DNA from: Euglena gracilis
Taxonomy: Eukaryota > Euglenida > Euglenophyceae > Euglenales
Reading direction: 5' to 3'
Assembly: GCA_039621445.1 (NCBI GenBank)
Contig: CP154954.1
Span: forward strand, 36,317,703-36,381,702
Length of the DNA: 64,000 bases
The notes beneath the pieces are model-generated. The model did no database searches. It saw only the letters and a program-made list of their open reading frames with translations, and had not been told where the DNA came from. Shown here one piece after another: positions 37,406 to 49,139 of the stretch. How positions within the stretch are numbered: the first letter of the stretch is position 1; every line of letters starts with the position of its first letter. The position numbers and the translations under genes were made by a program.

Positions 37406-37594
37406 GATGGCCGGAGGCCCGGGGAGGCGCCGTGCCCCACCCCGGGGGGCGCCCCGCTGCCCGCCGCGCCCCACCGCGCCTTCCTGGCCTCCTTCGACGC
37501 CGCCACCCAGCGGGCCCTGCGGGCGATCCGGTCGTGCGCCTGCGACCACGCGGAGAAGGACTGGGCCAGGGGGGCTGCCCCCAGCGTGGCATCG
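37406..37594 (+). CDS. Probable internal exon, unidentified protein
   Basis: 189 nt, 63 codons, phase 0 on both sides, between TTGTCAGCTCAG and GCATCG|GTGGCC. It reads GGAPLPAAPHRAFLASFDAA, then TQRALRAIRSCACDHAEKDW, then ARGAAPSVAS: helical-looking, with strong G/C third positions. I do not recognise the domain. It lies on the same strand as, and upstream of, the primase-like exons and could be an N-terminal exon of that gene. Confidence 0.5.
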
Positions 37595-37799
37595 GTGGCC
37601 AGAGCCTTGAGGCAACCCCATCCTCGGCGAAGAGCAAAAAACATTTTTTTCCTTCCACGGTTCGTGTTTTACGTGGATCGACTCTTGGTTGGCTACCTGA
37701 CAGCTCTCGGTGGATGTCTGCATGGGTATCGTCTGCTTGGGGTATCGTCAAGGTGGTGCCCATTTTTTTTGAATGGCGTTGCTTAAGAAAATTTGACCA

Positions 37800-38060
37800 C
37801 AGGGTCCAGCCAGCCAGCAACTTTTTTCTAGCCCCCCCATCCATGTTTTATTTAGTTTGCAGCCACCCGAAGGCGGCTGGACAGTTATGGATTTTAGGTG
37901 CAAAAAAAATGGGGTGAAATGGTCAAAAATAGATCGGATTGGGCTGACCAGGGATTATTTGGGGTCAAAAAAATTGATTTTTTTAAGTCTTTTTTGGAGT
38001 TTCGATTTTTTTTTGGAAAACCCCCTGGGGCTTTATTTGGGGGGGTTATTATTTGAAAAT
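37800..38060 (+). repeat. GTCCAGCCAGCAGC...family copy
   Basis: GGGTCCAGCCAGCCAGCAAC, TTTTTTCTAGCC and CGGCTGGACAGTTATGGATTTTAGGTGCAAAAA match the layout of 40,029-40,340 and 54,243-54,630. Part of a dispersed non-coding family. Confidence 0.65.
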
Positions 38061-38537
38061 CCATAAGACCCCAAATTACACCCAAAGCCAACCTTTTTGG
38101 TCATTTTCTGCATTTTTTTTGCCAAAAAATTAATATTTTTTTTGGAGGCCAGACCACAGAAACTCATTTTTTGGTCATTTATTGCCGTGATTTCTTATTT
38201 TCAAATGCAGTCGCAGATTGGGGGGTATTATTTTTTTCGGTTAAAGTCAGACCCCAATGGGGGGGTTATTTGGGGGAGGGTTTACCCAGTTTGACCCTGG
38301 GTCTGGTTGGGGGGTCAGCCAACAGCCTTTTTCCATTTTCCAAGCCTCTGAGCTGGACCCCCCAGAGAGTCTTTGAGCAACACCCTGATCCCCGTTTGAA
38401 CCAAGATTTGCTTGTTGAGGAAATGGCTTTCTGCCCATTGCTGTTAAAACAGCTGCAACCTGCAGCTGTTTTCCGCCCACCACCACCTCTGCCCTGCCCT
38501 TTGTTCCCCGGTCCCCCTGCCGGCCGACCCATTCGAG

Positions 38538-39447
38538 CCTCATGGGCGGCCGGGACTTCCTCACCCCGACCGGCAAGCTGAAGGTCCCTGACGAGCTGGC
38601 CCCCACCCTCTGTGAGGCTGTGGCCAGGCCTACCCAAGGTGTGGGCCGGGGTTCACACCGGGGGGGGGGTCCACATTTTGGAGGAGCTCCTGAAGTATTT
38701 TACATGCAACTTGTGATTTTTGTGTTTATTTGAGTTTATTTGTGTTTTTTCCTGTTTTTTTTTGTGTCACGTTTTTTTTTTAGGCACCAGGTTGCTTTCC
38801 TCCCCCTGGGGGCAGGGAAGCACTCTGCCATGGGCACGCCCCCCCCCCCCCCCCCCTTTTGCAAGGCCCCGGGGGCCAGTGCGTGCCACCGCGCTGGGCG
38901 ACCACTCACGCCCCCGCCCCCCGCAGCGCCATGCAACCCTGCTGCGTGGGGAGCCAACCCCCCCACGCTAGCCCCCCTGCCGGTGAGCATGTGGAGTGCA
39001 CCCCCCAGCGCCATGCAAACCCAAATGGGAACCCCCCAAAAATAAGACCCCCCCCCAAAAATAACCCCCTGGCCGGTCCCGAGCAAAAATCCATGAAATG
39101 GACCCCCCCATGAATAAGACCCCCCCCCCGCGAAGCGCCAGATTTTTGAAAAAAGGGCCATTTTGTGTGTTGTAAATCTGTCATTTGGACAGTTTTATAC
39201 AATTCAGCATTTTTTTCCCCTATTTGTCTGGCTTTGCGGCGCCGAAATGGTATTTTGGCATTTTTGGCCATTTTTGGGGAAAAATCGAAAATTCCCCAGA
39301 TGAAATGGCCCCCCCCCATGAGACCCGACCCTCGGTTTTAGTGTTTTTGGGGGTTTATTTTTTTATACCGCCACGCAGCGGTGGCACCACCCGTACAAGG
39401 AAGACCCTCGCTTTGCTGTGGTCCGCAGTGTGCATGCCACCAAGCAG
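38538..39447 (+). CDS. Three phase-compatible exons upstream of primase-like gene
   Basis: Exon 38,538-38,638 reads LMGGRDFLTPTGKLKVPDEL then APTLCEAVARPTQ, donor CCAAG|GTGTGG, phase 1. Exon 38,927-38,982 follows a strong CCCCCCGCAG acceptor and reads APCNPAAWGANPPTLAPLP, with strong donor CCG|GTGAGC, phase 0. Exon 39,379-39,447 follows GCCACGCAG and reads RWHHPYKEDPRFAVVRSVHA then TKQ, with CAG|GTGCAA, phase 0. The phases join without frameshift, which supports one transcript. No domain is assigned. Further coding may lie at 39,560-39,700 (a frame with FHGNPPKGPNWVFFFDQSAG), but its boundaries are unclear. Probably the N-terminal part of the primase-like protein. Confidence 0.5.
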
Positions 39448-40028
39448 GTGCAATCCCCCAAATGTGAATCCACCAAAATTCATCCAATTTTTTTTTGCCA
39501 AAAGAAGCTATTTTTTGTTCACCAGAGAGAATGAGAGATTTTTTTCATCGCCTTCGAGGTGCAGACATTCAAAGACATCATGTGCAATATTGCAATGTCC
39601 CAAAAGTCAATTACCGTTGCTATTTTCATGGGAACCCTCCCAAGGGCCCGAACTGGGTGTTCTTTTTTGACCAGTCGGCCGGCATTCCTGCAGCTTCACA
39701 CGTTGTGGGGGAACGGTTTGGGCGGCTGAGGGCCCCACTGGAAAGGCATGTCAGTGAAGCCCGGCGCATCAGGGGGAGCCCCTGGCCCAGCCCCCCAACG
39801 AGCTGTTGCACAACGCCGCCGCGGGTCCCCCTGCTCAGACGGAAAGGAAAGACGGTCGGCACACTCACCGTGGTTTACCGCGGTGAGCCTGTCCAATGGG
39901 CCGCAGAACAGCTTGGAAAGTGGCAAAGGACACCTTGGGCAACCTTTATTTTGAACATCACCATCATCGGTGAGTTGAGTGAGTTCTAAATCAGGGAATT
40001 TCTCAAACCGGACCCAACCTACCCCTGG

Positions 40029-40340
40029 CAGGGGGTCCGGCGAGCCAGCACCTTTTTTCCTGCCAGCACTCCCAACTGGGCTGCAGACCCCCCCCCCAGG
40101 GCGTCTCTTAATCCCCCCCCCCCCCCCCGGGGGCGGTGCTGCCAGCCAGCAGCCTTTTTCCAGCCCCGGACCCCCTCCCCCCCCATCGTCGAATTTTACT
40201 TATTTTCCAGCTGTCCTTTGGGCAGCTGGATGGTGATGGGTTTTTGGCGTAAAAAAATTGGCAAAAATGAGTTGGATTTGGGCTGGCCAGGGCAAATTTG
40301 GGTTTAAAAACCGATTTTTTTTGCATAACTGACAGTTTTT
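40029..40340 (+). repeat. GTCCAGCCAGCAGC...family copy
   Basis: Contains GGGGGTCCGGCGAGCCAGCA, then GCCAGCCAGCAGCCTTTTTCC, a TTGGGCAGCTGGATGGTGAT segment and a TTGCATAACTGACAGTTTTT end. All are paralleled at 54,243-54,480 and partly at 37,800-38,060. Non-coding. Confidence 0.7.
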
Positions 40341-40895
40341 GGGGCATATACCGGAACCACCGCTGCTCAACACCCCCGAACAGCAAAATTTTGGCGATTT
40401 TTCAGCATAAATCGGGGTGGGGGGGCGTGGTTTTCGGGGCCAGATTGCCTCAATGCCAGGAACTGGGGGGGTGCCAAAGCGTACGACCAGCCCCCGGGAC
40501 CAGGTCAGCTGGGTTCCCCACCCCCAAACACCCATTATCACCGGAACCACTGCTGATCATTTTGGAGTTTCGATTTTTCCTCGGGTTGAGCCTAGTTCCC
40601 TCCAGGGAACCCCTATGGGGGGAGAAAGGGTGGGGGGGGGGGAGGTGTTCGGGGTTCAGTTGGGGGTGTTCCCCCGACCAAGGGGGGGGGCCTCCCACCT
40701 GCCCTTATATCAAAGCTTGATCTGAAGGACGTCGTCCGATGTCCACGCCCCCAACCCCAAAGGCCCATTGTCTTCTGCACGCCACCCCAAAGCCATCCCC
40801 GATGTGCATCGCCGGCCCCGGCATCAACGCATTGCCATCCCGGGAGGCGTCGCCCCCACCTTCCGCCCCCCCCCCCTCCCCCGCTTGGTGGGCAG

Positions 40896-43205
40896 GCGGT
40901 CCCCGGGGACGAGTTTGCGTTCTGGCGGTTCCGGGCCCGCATCCTGCTGGACATGTTCCCGTGCCTGCGGCCGCTGCGGCTGTTGCTCTTCACCGGCAGC
41001 GGCTGGAGCAAGGAGAAGGACTGCCCCGGCCGGCGAGGGGCTCTGGCGCCGCAAACTTGCCTTCGGAATGGTGTGTGTGCCTTGTGCTGAAACACACACA
41101 CATGCATACACACAATATGTGCATTGGTGTGCGCATGGACGCATACTCCAAAAAGCATATGCCTCTCGTCGGCGCCAAGACCAGCTTCCATTGCGTGTGG
41201 CCCGACATCCACGTCGACACGGAGCGCGCCCACGTGGTGCGCCTCAAGACGGTGGGCCAGGCCCGATACCCCGATACCCCGATGCCCCGATGCCCCGATA
41301 CCCCCACTACACCACACTGCACCGTGACGGCCGGGTGGGGGGGGGGGTGCCCCCATGCGCACCGGCCCGGCGCCTGCCTCGGACGTCCTGAACGCCGCGT
41401 CGCAGGGGCCGTGGGGCCCGCTGGCCGGCCTCTCGGCCAACCTGCTGGCGGTGATGGCCGACCCGACGGGCCGCGTGCCACCCCCGCCCCCGGCGGAGCT
41501 GTGGAACGTCGTGTTCGACATCACCGCCGTGCGCGCCGCCCGGCCCGCCATTGCCGCCTTGCCTCCGCCTTTCCGGCCGTTCGCCACGCTGTGCCTGGGA
41601 GTTGCATGCTGACAGGCAGGCAGGCAGGCAGGGGTTTCCTTCGGCCGGAGAGGACACTCCCCCCCGGGGGGTCCAGCCAGCTAGAGGTTTTTTTTCAGCA
41701 GGAGGCCCCATCTGGGCTTTGGACCCCCGCGGGTTCACTGAAATAAAGTTGGGACTGGGAAAAAAAATGGTTTTCGGCACAAAGCACCGTAAACTCTGGA
41801 ACTTGGACAGCGCAAACCAGTATTTTCGAGGGGTTTTGGGTGTTCCACCTCAAATATTTGGTTGGAAAATCCAACCCAGCTGGATTTGGGGTTGCTTGTC
41901 CGTTTTCAGGTATCCCTCAGCCGGCCGGACCCCCCACGGAAAGCTTGAGCTTGAGCAGTTCCATTTTACACCGTGATGTAACACTGGGGGGTTTCAATCA
42001 TTATTTTTTTTGATTTGCTGTAAACGCCCAGCAATGGTCAACCTTTCAAGTGGCAATCTGTCGGAGGGTACATCTTCTGCTCTGTACACAGAGAGCTTCA
42101 TACACACATGTGCATATTTGTGTGCGGTGGATGTGCATTTTTGTTGTTTTGTTGCGAGAAATCATTGATTGCAGGTGGCGTCAGGCATGAATGGCGGACT
42201 GCCACAGGAAGCCTGAGGATGCCACTCAACGACAAGTGGCACCGCGGGACGCACCGGCGTGAGGGCAACCCAGGGGTGGCGGCAACGCAGGTCCAGCCAT
42301 CACTTTGAGTGTCGCTGAGGGCAAGGCAGGGTTCGATATAAGGAGGGCGTTCAAGGTGAAGGTGCGGGTGTACCCCCTGCTGGACTGGGGGACACCCCAC
42401 CTGACCCACCTGCCAAGGGGGGGATGTACCCGGGACCCCCCAAAACGTCAAAATTTTCCTTCTGGCGTTTTGCGCCGAAAATTTTTGCATTTTGGACAAA
42501 TTTTTGCCCAAGAAGTGCCCAAAACGGCATCTTTGGCCGTCTTTGGGGCAGAGATTTTCGGTCCAGCAAATCGCGCCAAGACCGACAATCACCGACACCG
42601 GTGACTCTGATTTTGATTGACACCGGTGACACCGGTCACCGGACTGCGCCTGTTTAGGGAAGGGGTGTCCCTTCCCTCCTGGACCGAAGAGGGTTCTGAA
42701 CTCCTCGGGCAAGGACCACCACCCCATTTTTCGAGTACCATTTCTGTGTAGTTTATCTTTTATACTGGGGTGAGATTTCAAGGTTTTTATTGGGGGGGGC
42801 ACATTTCACCCTCAAAAATTCGGGTCCAGAAACACACGTGTGCTTTCCAACATTTCTTAGCTGGGCACCATTTGTAAGGGAAAATGATGGTTCACACTGA
42901 ATAACAAAAAAATTGCCACACAATGATATTTTTTTCGTGATTTGCTTTTTGCGATTCCATCAGGGGAGGGGAGGGGAGGGGCGTGCAGCTCTGATTTTAA
43001 TGTCCTGGCAGGGGGTTGTGATATCCGGGGGGTCACAGCAGTGCGCCGCCCCTGCCCCCGGCCCATCGTGCCCGTGGGGGTGTTCGACTTCGGCGTGCAC
43101 CCGCAGTGGCCCGCCAGCCTGCCGGTGATGCGCCAGGCGGCCCAGCCGTGGGAGCTCCCGGAGGCGGAGTGGGTCCGGCTGGGCAGTGTCCGCCGCAGCC
43201 CGGAG
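40896..43205 (+). CDS. Archaeo-eukaryotic primase (AEP)-like protein, five exons
   Basis: Exons: 40,896-41,072; 41,156-41,251; 41,406-41,590; 42,185-42,258; 43,042-about 43,205, all GT-AG. The phases 0, 0, 2 and 1 join in frame, although donor 3 and acceptor 4 are my choice among alternatives. The protein reads FWRFRARILLDMFP...LLLFTGSGWSKEK, then AKTSFHCVWPDIHVDTERAH, then PAELWNVVFDITA, then EWRTATGSLRMPLNDKW, then RPIVPVGVFDFG and EWVRLGSVRR. The S-x-H (SFH) and hydrophobic-Asp (VFD) motifs plus the basic SLRMP...K segment are the order seen in AEP primases and PrimPol-like enzymes, which prime or polymerise DNA. The first AEP motif (D-x-D/E) was not found and should lie upstream. Cellular role unknown; it could be cellular or from a virus-like or mobile element. 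Confidence 0.6.
41258..41304 (+). repeat. CCCGATAC octamer repeat in intron
   Basis: Five tandem CCCGATAC/CCCGATGC units just after the second primase-like exon. They may include alternative splice positions but look intronic. Confidence 0.85.
41610..42170. other. Intronic or intergenic DNA, no exon supported
   Basis: Contains a (CAGG)n run (41,612-41,632), a GGTCCAGCCAGCTAGAGG family motif (41,669) and a GAAAAAAATGGTTTTCGGCACAAAGCACCG hairpin-family relative (written here only to locate it, near 41,758-41,790). Confidence 0.55.
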
Positions 43206-43379
43206 GTCCCCCTGCCCGGGATGGCCATGCTCCCTCTTTGCAGCCGACCGTCACTGAGGTTGGGATAGGTCTACTTCCAACTTGGTCACCATTGTTTTGC
43301 CCAGGTTTGTGGTGGCATCACTGCAATCAATTTCTGGTGACACCCTGTCCGTGCATACACCCTCGCACGCACGCACACG

Positions 43380-43530
43380 CGTGCACACATACACACAACG
43401 TACAAACAGAAACACACACACACACACACAGAGAACAACGCAGCACAACACAACACAACACAACACAACACAACACAACACAACACAACACAACACAACA
43501 CAACACAACACAGCACAGCACAGCACAACA
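43380..43530. repeat. CA tract and CACAA pentanucleotide microsatellite
   Basis: Short CA tracts are followed from about 43,440 by some 17 tandem CACAA units with a few CAGCA variants. It lies outside recognised exons. Confidence 0.96.
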
Positions 43531-44045
43531 CAGCACACGAACATACAGGCACACACAGTGCCCACAGCTTTGCTCTGAGACAAATCCTTGGCCACCCCGC
43601 CCCCAACGCCGTGGATCACGCCCAGACCTTAACTCGAAGGTGCAACCCTGCCAGACTCAAATGGTACAAAAATGACGTTGATCAGCATTGTGAATTTTTG
43701 GTCATAACATGTGTTTCGAAACCGACAGAATCCCATCTTTGGCCATCTTCCCCCATCTTTGGCCATCTGTCTCTTCACTGAAACGGTTGCCACCAAACCA
43801 TCCCCTCCGTTTTATCGTCGGCCGCCAACCCAACTCCAACGTTGCCATTCCGATTTTCGAACTCAAAAAAAAAACTCACCCCACCCCCTCGGGCCATCAC
43901 CTCCCCCCACCCCCCGGCCCCCGGCCGGGGTAGGGTCTGGCCCCTCCCATCCCCCACGCCAGCTGGCGGGCGCGGCGCCGGCCGACCGCCCACAGCAGCG
44001 TCCGCCGCCGCGCCAAAAGTTCACAAACATCTTCTGTGGGGAGGG

Positions 44046-44790
44046 GTGACAAATTGGGCAGCACGGAGGGGGGTGACAATTTCCCAGGGTGACAAATTGG
44101 CCCAACGTTCCCGCTGTTTGAGAGACAATCTCTCTCGAGCAAATACACAAGAGGTGTTCAAGCATTTTCCCTCGCCATAGTTGTTTTGGGGCCCTTGTCC
44201 TACCTCGGATTTTTTTGGACTTCAAAAAATTCAGGAGTTAATAACCCCCCCCCCCCTGGGCCGGAAAATAATACCCGGGGGGTATTATTTTATTATTTTG
44301 GGAGGGGGATTCAGATGGTGGGACACTGATTTGAAAAGGCATCTGCAAACCGCCACATTGGGTGGGACACGGCCAGGGAGGCGTTGGAGAGCCATTTCAT
44401 TTGCAGTGTTCGGCCCGAGACCCCGGCCCCCGCCCCGAGGTGGCTGGGGGAGGGCAGGCCTGCGGCACAGCCGGCGCTCTGCGTCCTCCGCCGTCTCCGG
44501 GGCGGCGGCCCTTTTTGCCGACACGGCTCGATTGATCTTATATTTCGCTACAACCTGCTGAGAAATGTCACATACCAAATGCTCTGCACAATATCACAAC
44601 CATAGCTGCATTTTTGCGTGTTCACTGGTGTTTCAGATGGTGTTCTTGGTCATTTGAATTTAACGTGGCCTACATGGGTGGGCAATTGACGCCCCCGGGC
44701 AATTGACGCCCCCGGGCAATTGTCACCCCCCTCTGTGCCGGCCAAATTGTCACCCCGGGAAATTGTCACCCGTGCTGCCCGATTTGTCAC
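44046..44790. mobile_element. Inverted-repeat element with GTGACAAATTG arms
   Basis: GTGACAAATTGGGCAGCACGG...GGGTGACAATTTCCC...GTGACAAATTGGCC (44,046-44,100) is mirrored reverse-complemented at 44,741-44,790. The right side continues with three tandem GGGCAATTGACGCCCCC units (44,680-44,725). The roughly 640-bp interior contains an acceptor-like CATTTCATTTGCAG (44,392-44,405) followed by a GC-rich open stretch to about 44,560 that could be an exon, so the arms may simply sit in introns around it. No transposase. Confidence 0.5.
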
Positions 44791-45356
44791 GCGACAATTG
44801 CCCGGGGGGGCGGGTACCAATTTTTAAAGTTCTTGTGTGGTTTTTTAAGGCCCTTAAAAAGAATATTGCCTACCGGCAACACGTGGGAAGTCCTTTGCAG
44901 GGGGATATTTACTCCTCGGTCGAAGTCCGACCCTCAGGGACATTATTTTGGGTGGTTTTACTCCCACTTGATGTGTGCCTCCCCCGTCGTGCACACCAAA
45001 ACTGACACCTATGGATTTTGGGGCTGCTTCCCACTCTCCATATTTGCACATTCATACCGACCATCTCCTGCCGACCAATGAAAATGCTTTTTTTTGCGCG
45101 CTTTCTGTTCAAGCTCAAGTATTGTCAAGCAAGGTCATGGTGCTGAATTTACAAAAAATGAATGCTGCAAATCGCATAGTGTCATCAATCGTTGAGAAAA
45201 GTGGAAAGTTTACCCACACCCCCCAGTCCTCCTCCCACCTCCTTCCCCCAGCGGCCTCCCCCCCCCCCCCCGCATTTCATTCACAGGCCCCACCCCAAGC
45301 CCAGCCCTCCTCCCCAACCGTCCCCCTCCCTCTTCCATCGTCCTCCCGCGCCGCAG

Positions 45357-45505
45357 GTTCACGGGGCCGCCGGAGGCCCTCATGGCCCACCTCGACGGGT
45401 GCTTCCCGGAGGAGCACCTCGGCACGCTGCAGCAGGTCCCCGGGGGGGACTGGGTGTGGAAGCGGAAGGGCCTGAAGGGGGCCGTCCCCGCGGGCCGCCG
45501 CCTCG
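45357..45505 (+). CDS. Probable internal exon, unidentified protein
   Basis: 149 nt between a strong CCCGCGCCGCAG acceptor with a pyrimidine-rich lead and CCTCG|GTTGGG. It reads FTGPPEALMAHLDGCFPEEH, then LGTLQQVPGGDWVWKRKGLK. It has very G/C-ending codons and one open frame throughout. Incoming phase 2, outgoing phase 1. No family recognised. It may be a downstream exon of the primase-like gene or belong to another plus-strand gene. Confidence 0.5.
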
Positions 45506-45599
45506 GTTGGGGCGCAGCAGGGCTGCTGTTCACTGGGCTGCGGGCTGGGCTCCACCACCCCACCTGCTGTGTGTTGGCGACCAACCGCAACTGCAAATT

Positions 45600-46930
45600 A
45601 ACTTAATTAGCTTAATTACCTTAAATAGCTGAAGAAGAATAAAAACAGGCAAACCCTGGAGGTTTGGCTTGGGCGGTTCTACAACCCTCCCAGATGAACG
45701 TGTCATCACAGCAGAACCTTAGTGTTTGACCATTCACCACCACCGGAATGTCCATGACATACATGCTATTTTGAATTGCACACATGCCAGATGAAAGCAG
45801 TGGGTTCCGACTTCGTCTCCCCCTCCTTCTAGTGCCCCTTCCGGCCACTCATTTTTAATCTTCAGAACGAAGCGTGACACTGCTTCCTCCTGGCCGCTTT
45901 AAAATTTTTTGGGAGTTTCTGTTGCACCTCCTCCTGCCCCTCATTTCTGCCGATTGACGTCCAAAACGAAGCGGGTTTTGGCAATCTCCGCTTCCCCTTC
46001 TCTTCCCATCTTCGCTAAAACCCCCATTTTGGTCATTTTGCATTTTGGCGACTCGGCATACAGTGGAACTGGGCAATGACGAAAAGTTGTTTTCGCTTCG
46101 CCTGAAAATTTTGTGTACTTTTCGCCGTCGACTTCCACTGAAAGCATGCCCCTTTTTTGCTCATTTGGGCCTCTTGTAGAAATCCAGTACTCCAAACCAA
46201 AACGGACTGTTCCAAAAAAGGGTAAAAATTTTTGGGGGTCGAACGAAGCGGATTTCCACTTCCTTCTCCGCTTCAAACCTTCAAAAATTTTTGGGCAACT
46301 TACGAACATGCCCAACCTGGCCCAGCCTGGTCCAGATGGGGCCTTGCAAAATGACACACGAATGCAGGGGGAGGGAGGAGCCAGGGGGGGGATATGCACC
46401 GTGCAGTTTTTGCAGTTTTTTTTTGCAGTTTTCACGTTTTGGGTTTTTTTGCAGTTTTTTTTGCAGTTTTTTGCAGTTTTTTTTGCAGCTTTTTTTGAAG
46501 AAGAAAAAAAAACTGCACAGATGCAGTTTTTTGCAGTTTTTTTTATTCCAATTTTGAGGAAACCTGACATGTCTGTTTTTTTTTGGTGCTGGATTATATG
46601 TTTTGAAGGGTGTTTCTCAAGAAAAGGCATCATCTCTCAGGAGTTGTGTTGTCTACAGTTATCCCACCAATTGTTTTGCCCCCAACTGTCTTGCCAACTG
46701 CCTTGCCTCTTAAACAACACAGATTAGTGCAGCCACCATTCCAAAAAAACAACAACAGATTGTCTCGGTGACAAGACCACAATTACTCCCCAACCAAAAT
46801 TGCTCCATCTCCAGCCTGTGCTGACAGATGTGACGATGCTCATTTTGGCAAGTGTCATTTGTGCACTCCTGAGCAGATTCAACTATTTATGTCGGGATTC
46901 CTAGGGACTAAATACAAAAACTGTTTTTTT
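45600..46930. other. No gene supported; GCAGTTTTT-rich tract
   Basis: 46,400-46,540 is a low-complexity run of GCAGTTTTTTTTGCAG units beginning GGGGATATGCACCGTG, reminiscent of the start of the 36,375/53,735 repeat. A minus-strand frame at 45,621-45,848 (VMDIPVVVNGQTLRFCCDD) and a 230-codon minus frame at 45,941-46,633 are open, but I have no splice or homology support for either. Confidence 0.45.
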
Positions 46931-46949
46931 TTTGTGCAAATTTTGGTTG

Positions 46950-47175
46950 CAGTTGGAGTTGAGGATTTCGAAATTCATGGTGCTGCAAAGGAGCTTCTGA
47001 AGAAGATTGGGTCTTGCCCCAAGCATTGTGGCCAAATGTCACATAAGCCAAATGCTTCAAAGAGCAAGAAGTTCTTTCTTATTTGCAAGAAATTCCCAGG
47101 TTGTAGACCATTTGGCATTCCCCTAAGGACAATGTTCAAAGTTTGTGGTGGTTTTTGTAGATTTTTTTTCATCGT
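46950..47175 (+). CDS. Open frame resembling topoisomerase-type zinc ribbon
   Basis: After an acceptor-like GTTGCAG the frame reads VEDFEIHGAAKELLKKIG, then SCPKHCGQMSHK and KKFFLICKKFPGCRPFG. The C-x3-C ... F-x2-C-x5-C layout with K-F-F before the third Cys resembles the zinc ribbons appended to type IA topoisomerases and related C4 fingers, which normally have C-x2-C in the first pair. Base composition is AT-rich, unlike the other exons, so it could be a foreign or element-derived fragment. No catalytic domain is visible. Confidence 0.25.
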
Positions 47176-47209
47176 GACATGGGGAAATTTTACCAGGTGA
47201 TGGACCGGA

Positions 47210-48840
47210 AGTTCCAAACTGAACATCCCCTGCAAGAAATGAAAGCATTGAAAATTTCTGTGTATGGGTAAATGTGCATTTTCCCCATATTTAGAAAGAC
47301 AGCCGTTTGGCATCTTTGTGGGCATGGTCGGCACAAGTTTTGATGCAGGAAAACCGATGTGACCCGGCATCCGGACACATGACTTGCATTTCAGTGCATG
47401 AAAAACCATGCACAGTGCACCTTGATTGATTGCTCCCATTTTTGTCGTCATCGGCTCCAAAGCCGTGCAAAAAAAAAGTTAGGTGAATTGGGGCATGCTC
47501 ATGTGGTAGCAATTTACGTTGTTTTGCATATGCATACCCTTTCAGCTTGTTTATTGTTATTTTTTGTTGAAGTGCAGTTTTTTGCAGTTTTTTTTTGCGG
47601 TGCAGTTTTTGACAGGCCCGTGCAGGCCCGTGCAGTTTCTCCCCCTGGAGGAGGTTTAGAAATGTCTTATGGGAAACTTGGTTGTCAACGAGTTGTTGTG
47701 ATTTGGCCCAGTTGTATTGCGGGACACGGAATGCCGTCTGGATGGTGCTGCAGCCGTCTTGTTTAATCCCTGGAACACCCACAGCTGTGCGCTTACAAAG
47801 GGAATGTGTTGTGCCCTCCTGACGAGCGCCGTCATGGCCCCGTGTGGGGCATTGCGGACATTGCGGAGCGGCACCTCAATTGAATGGGAGAGGGAGGGCA
47901 TCAGGGACGTTTTTGGCCAAATGTGATGGGTCTGAAGTTTTTTTGTGGGTTCAATAACGAGCTGGGATGCAGCATTGTGGAAGACGCGGGTGGTCCAGAG
48001 AGTGACCCTTTCCTGACATGAATATGTGGAGTGGCATCCAGCCTCAGTCATGAAGGTTTGATTTGAGCCGCTTCCTTGCAATGATGGGGGATGCAAGGGG
48101 GAAGGTGCTTGCCTGCCACAACACAGCGATGCCAACAACAGCAGCCGATTTAATTTTTAAGTCAACTCTGACATCCAAAATTTTGAAAAATTTTTGCGGT
48201 GCTGCTTTCGGGATCTTTGCCCAGTCAAATTTTCATTGGGCGGCCTAAGTTTGGCCTGATTGGCTTGTCACCGACCACAGTCAGAAGAAAGGTGTGGCGT
48301 GGCTTGCACCGCCTCACAACCTTGGAGGGTGTCGGTGACAATTCTGGGCGCTCAGGGGAGGGGATCCAGCGAATTGTGACACTGAAATTCTCAGGCACAT
48401 CAGAATGCTTTCATAAAAACCAGAATAACCTTCCGCGGCGGGGCAAAACGGTATTTTGTTTAGGAATTCTCGGATTCGGATCTCATAAACACAGTTAAAA
48501 ATATGAAAAGTCGCTTCTTGCTATGATGCCAAAAATTTTGGTAAGATTTTAGTTTTTCTTGTGGTTGTGGAGTTCTTTAACACAGCAACATCTTGGAGAT
48601 AAAACACTTGACCCATTCGAATCAGCCCACATGTATTTCATACCTTTAGATCGGAATGGTTTGGTGGCCATGAACACGGACACACTTTTTCCGTGGTTAT
48701 GTGCACGATTAGTTTCCTGTTTGTGATGAAAGCAGGCCGTTTCCAGGCTATTTGAAATCGCACTCTTTTTGACTCTGTTTCCACGCTTTTTGAATCTGGG
48801 ACACCCAGCCACCGATTGGATTTTCAAATGGCAGCCTTTA
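47210..48840. other. No gene recognised
   Basis: AT-rich intronic or intergenic DNA without convincing splice pairs. 47,571-47,640 has more GCAGTTTTTTGCAG and a direct repeat GCAGGCCCGTGCAG. Confidence 0.5.
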
Positions 48841-48868
48841 ACTACTGCCCCCCCCCCCCGGGGTCCAG

Positions 48869-49057
48869 TAAACCCCCCCCCCAAATAACACCCCCCCCCC
48901 CGGGGGCCGATTTCGAGCGCCCAAATAACACACCCCCCTGTTTTCCTTCGGTTTTCCATGTAAAAATAACACCCCAAATAACACCCCCCCCCGGGGCCCC
49001 AGTTCGGGTGCCCAAATAACACACCGGGGGGGGGGGGTGTTATTTGGGGGGGGTTTA
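48869..49057. mobile_element. Small TIR element, CAAATAACACCCC repeats
   Basis: Left end TAAACCCCCCCCCC-CAAATAACACCCC and right end GGGGTGTTATTTG-GGGGGGGGTTTA are reverse complements apart from C-run length. TA lies at each tip. The 189-bp element contains four or more internal AAATAACAC units with C-runs. Non-coding MITE-like element. Confidence 0.65.
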
Positions 49058-49139
49058 GTTAAACGGGGGAGGTAGGTCCACATTCTTGAGCACAAGCTGA
49101 GGGGGGCTTTCGACGACACGTTTTGGCTGTTTGGTGGTG

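Noticed and set aside
43251-43619. Minus-strand Cys-Val-Val-Leu frames
   Set aside because: Translation of the CACAA pentanucleotide repeat.
45941-46633. 230-codon minus-strand frame with Lys/Asn repeats
   Set aside because: Largely the antisense of GCAGTTTTT low-complexity sequence; no recognisable domain or splice evidence.
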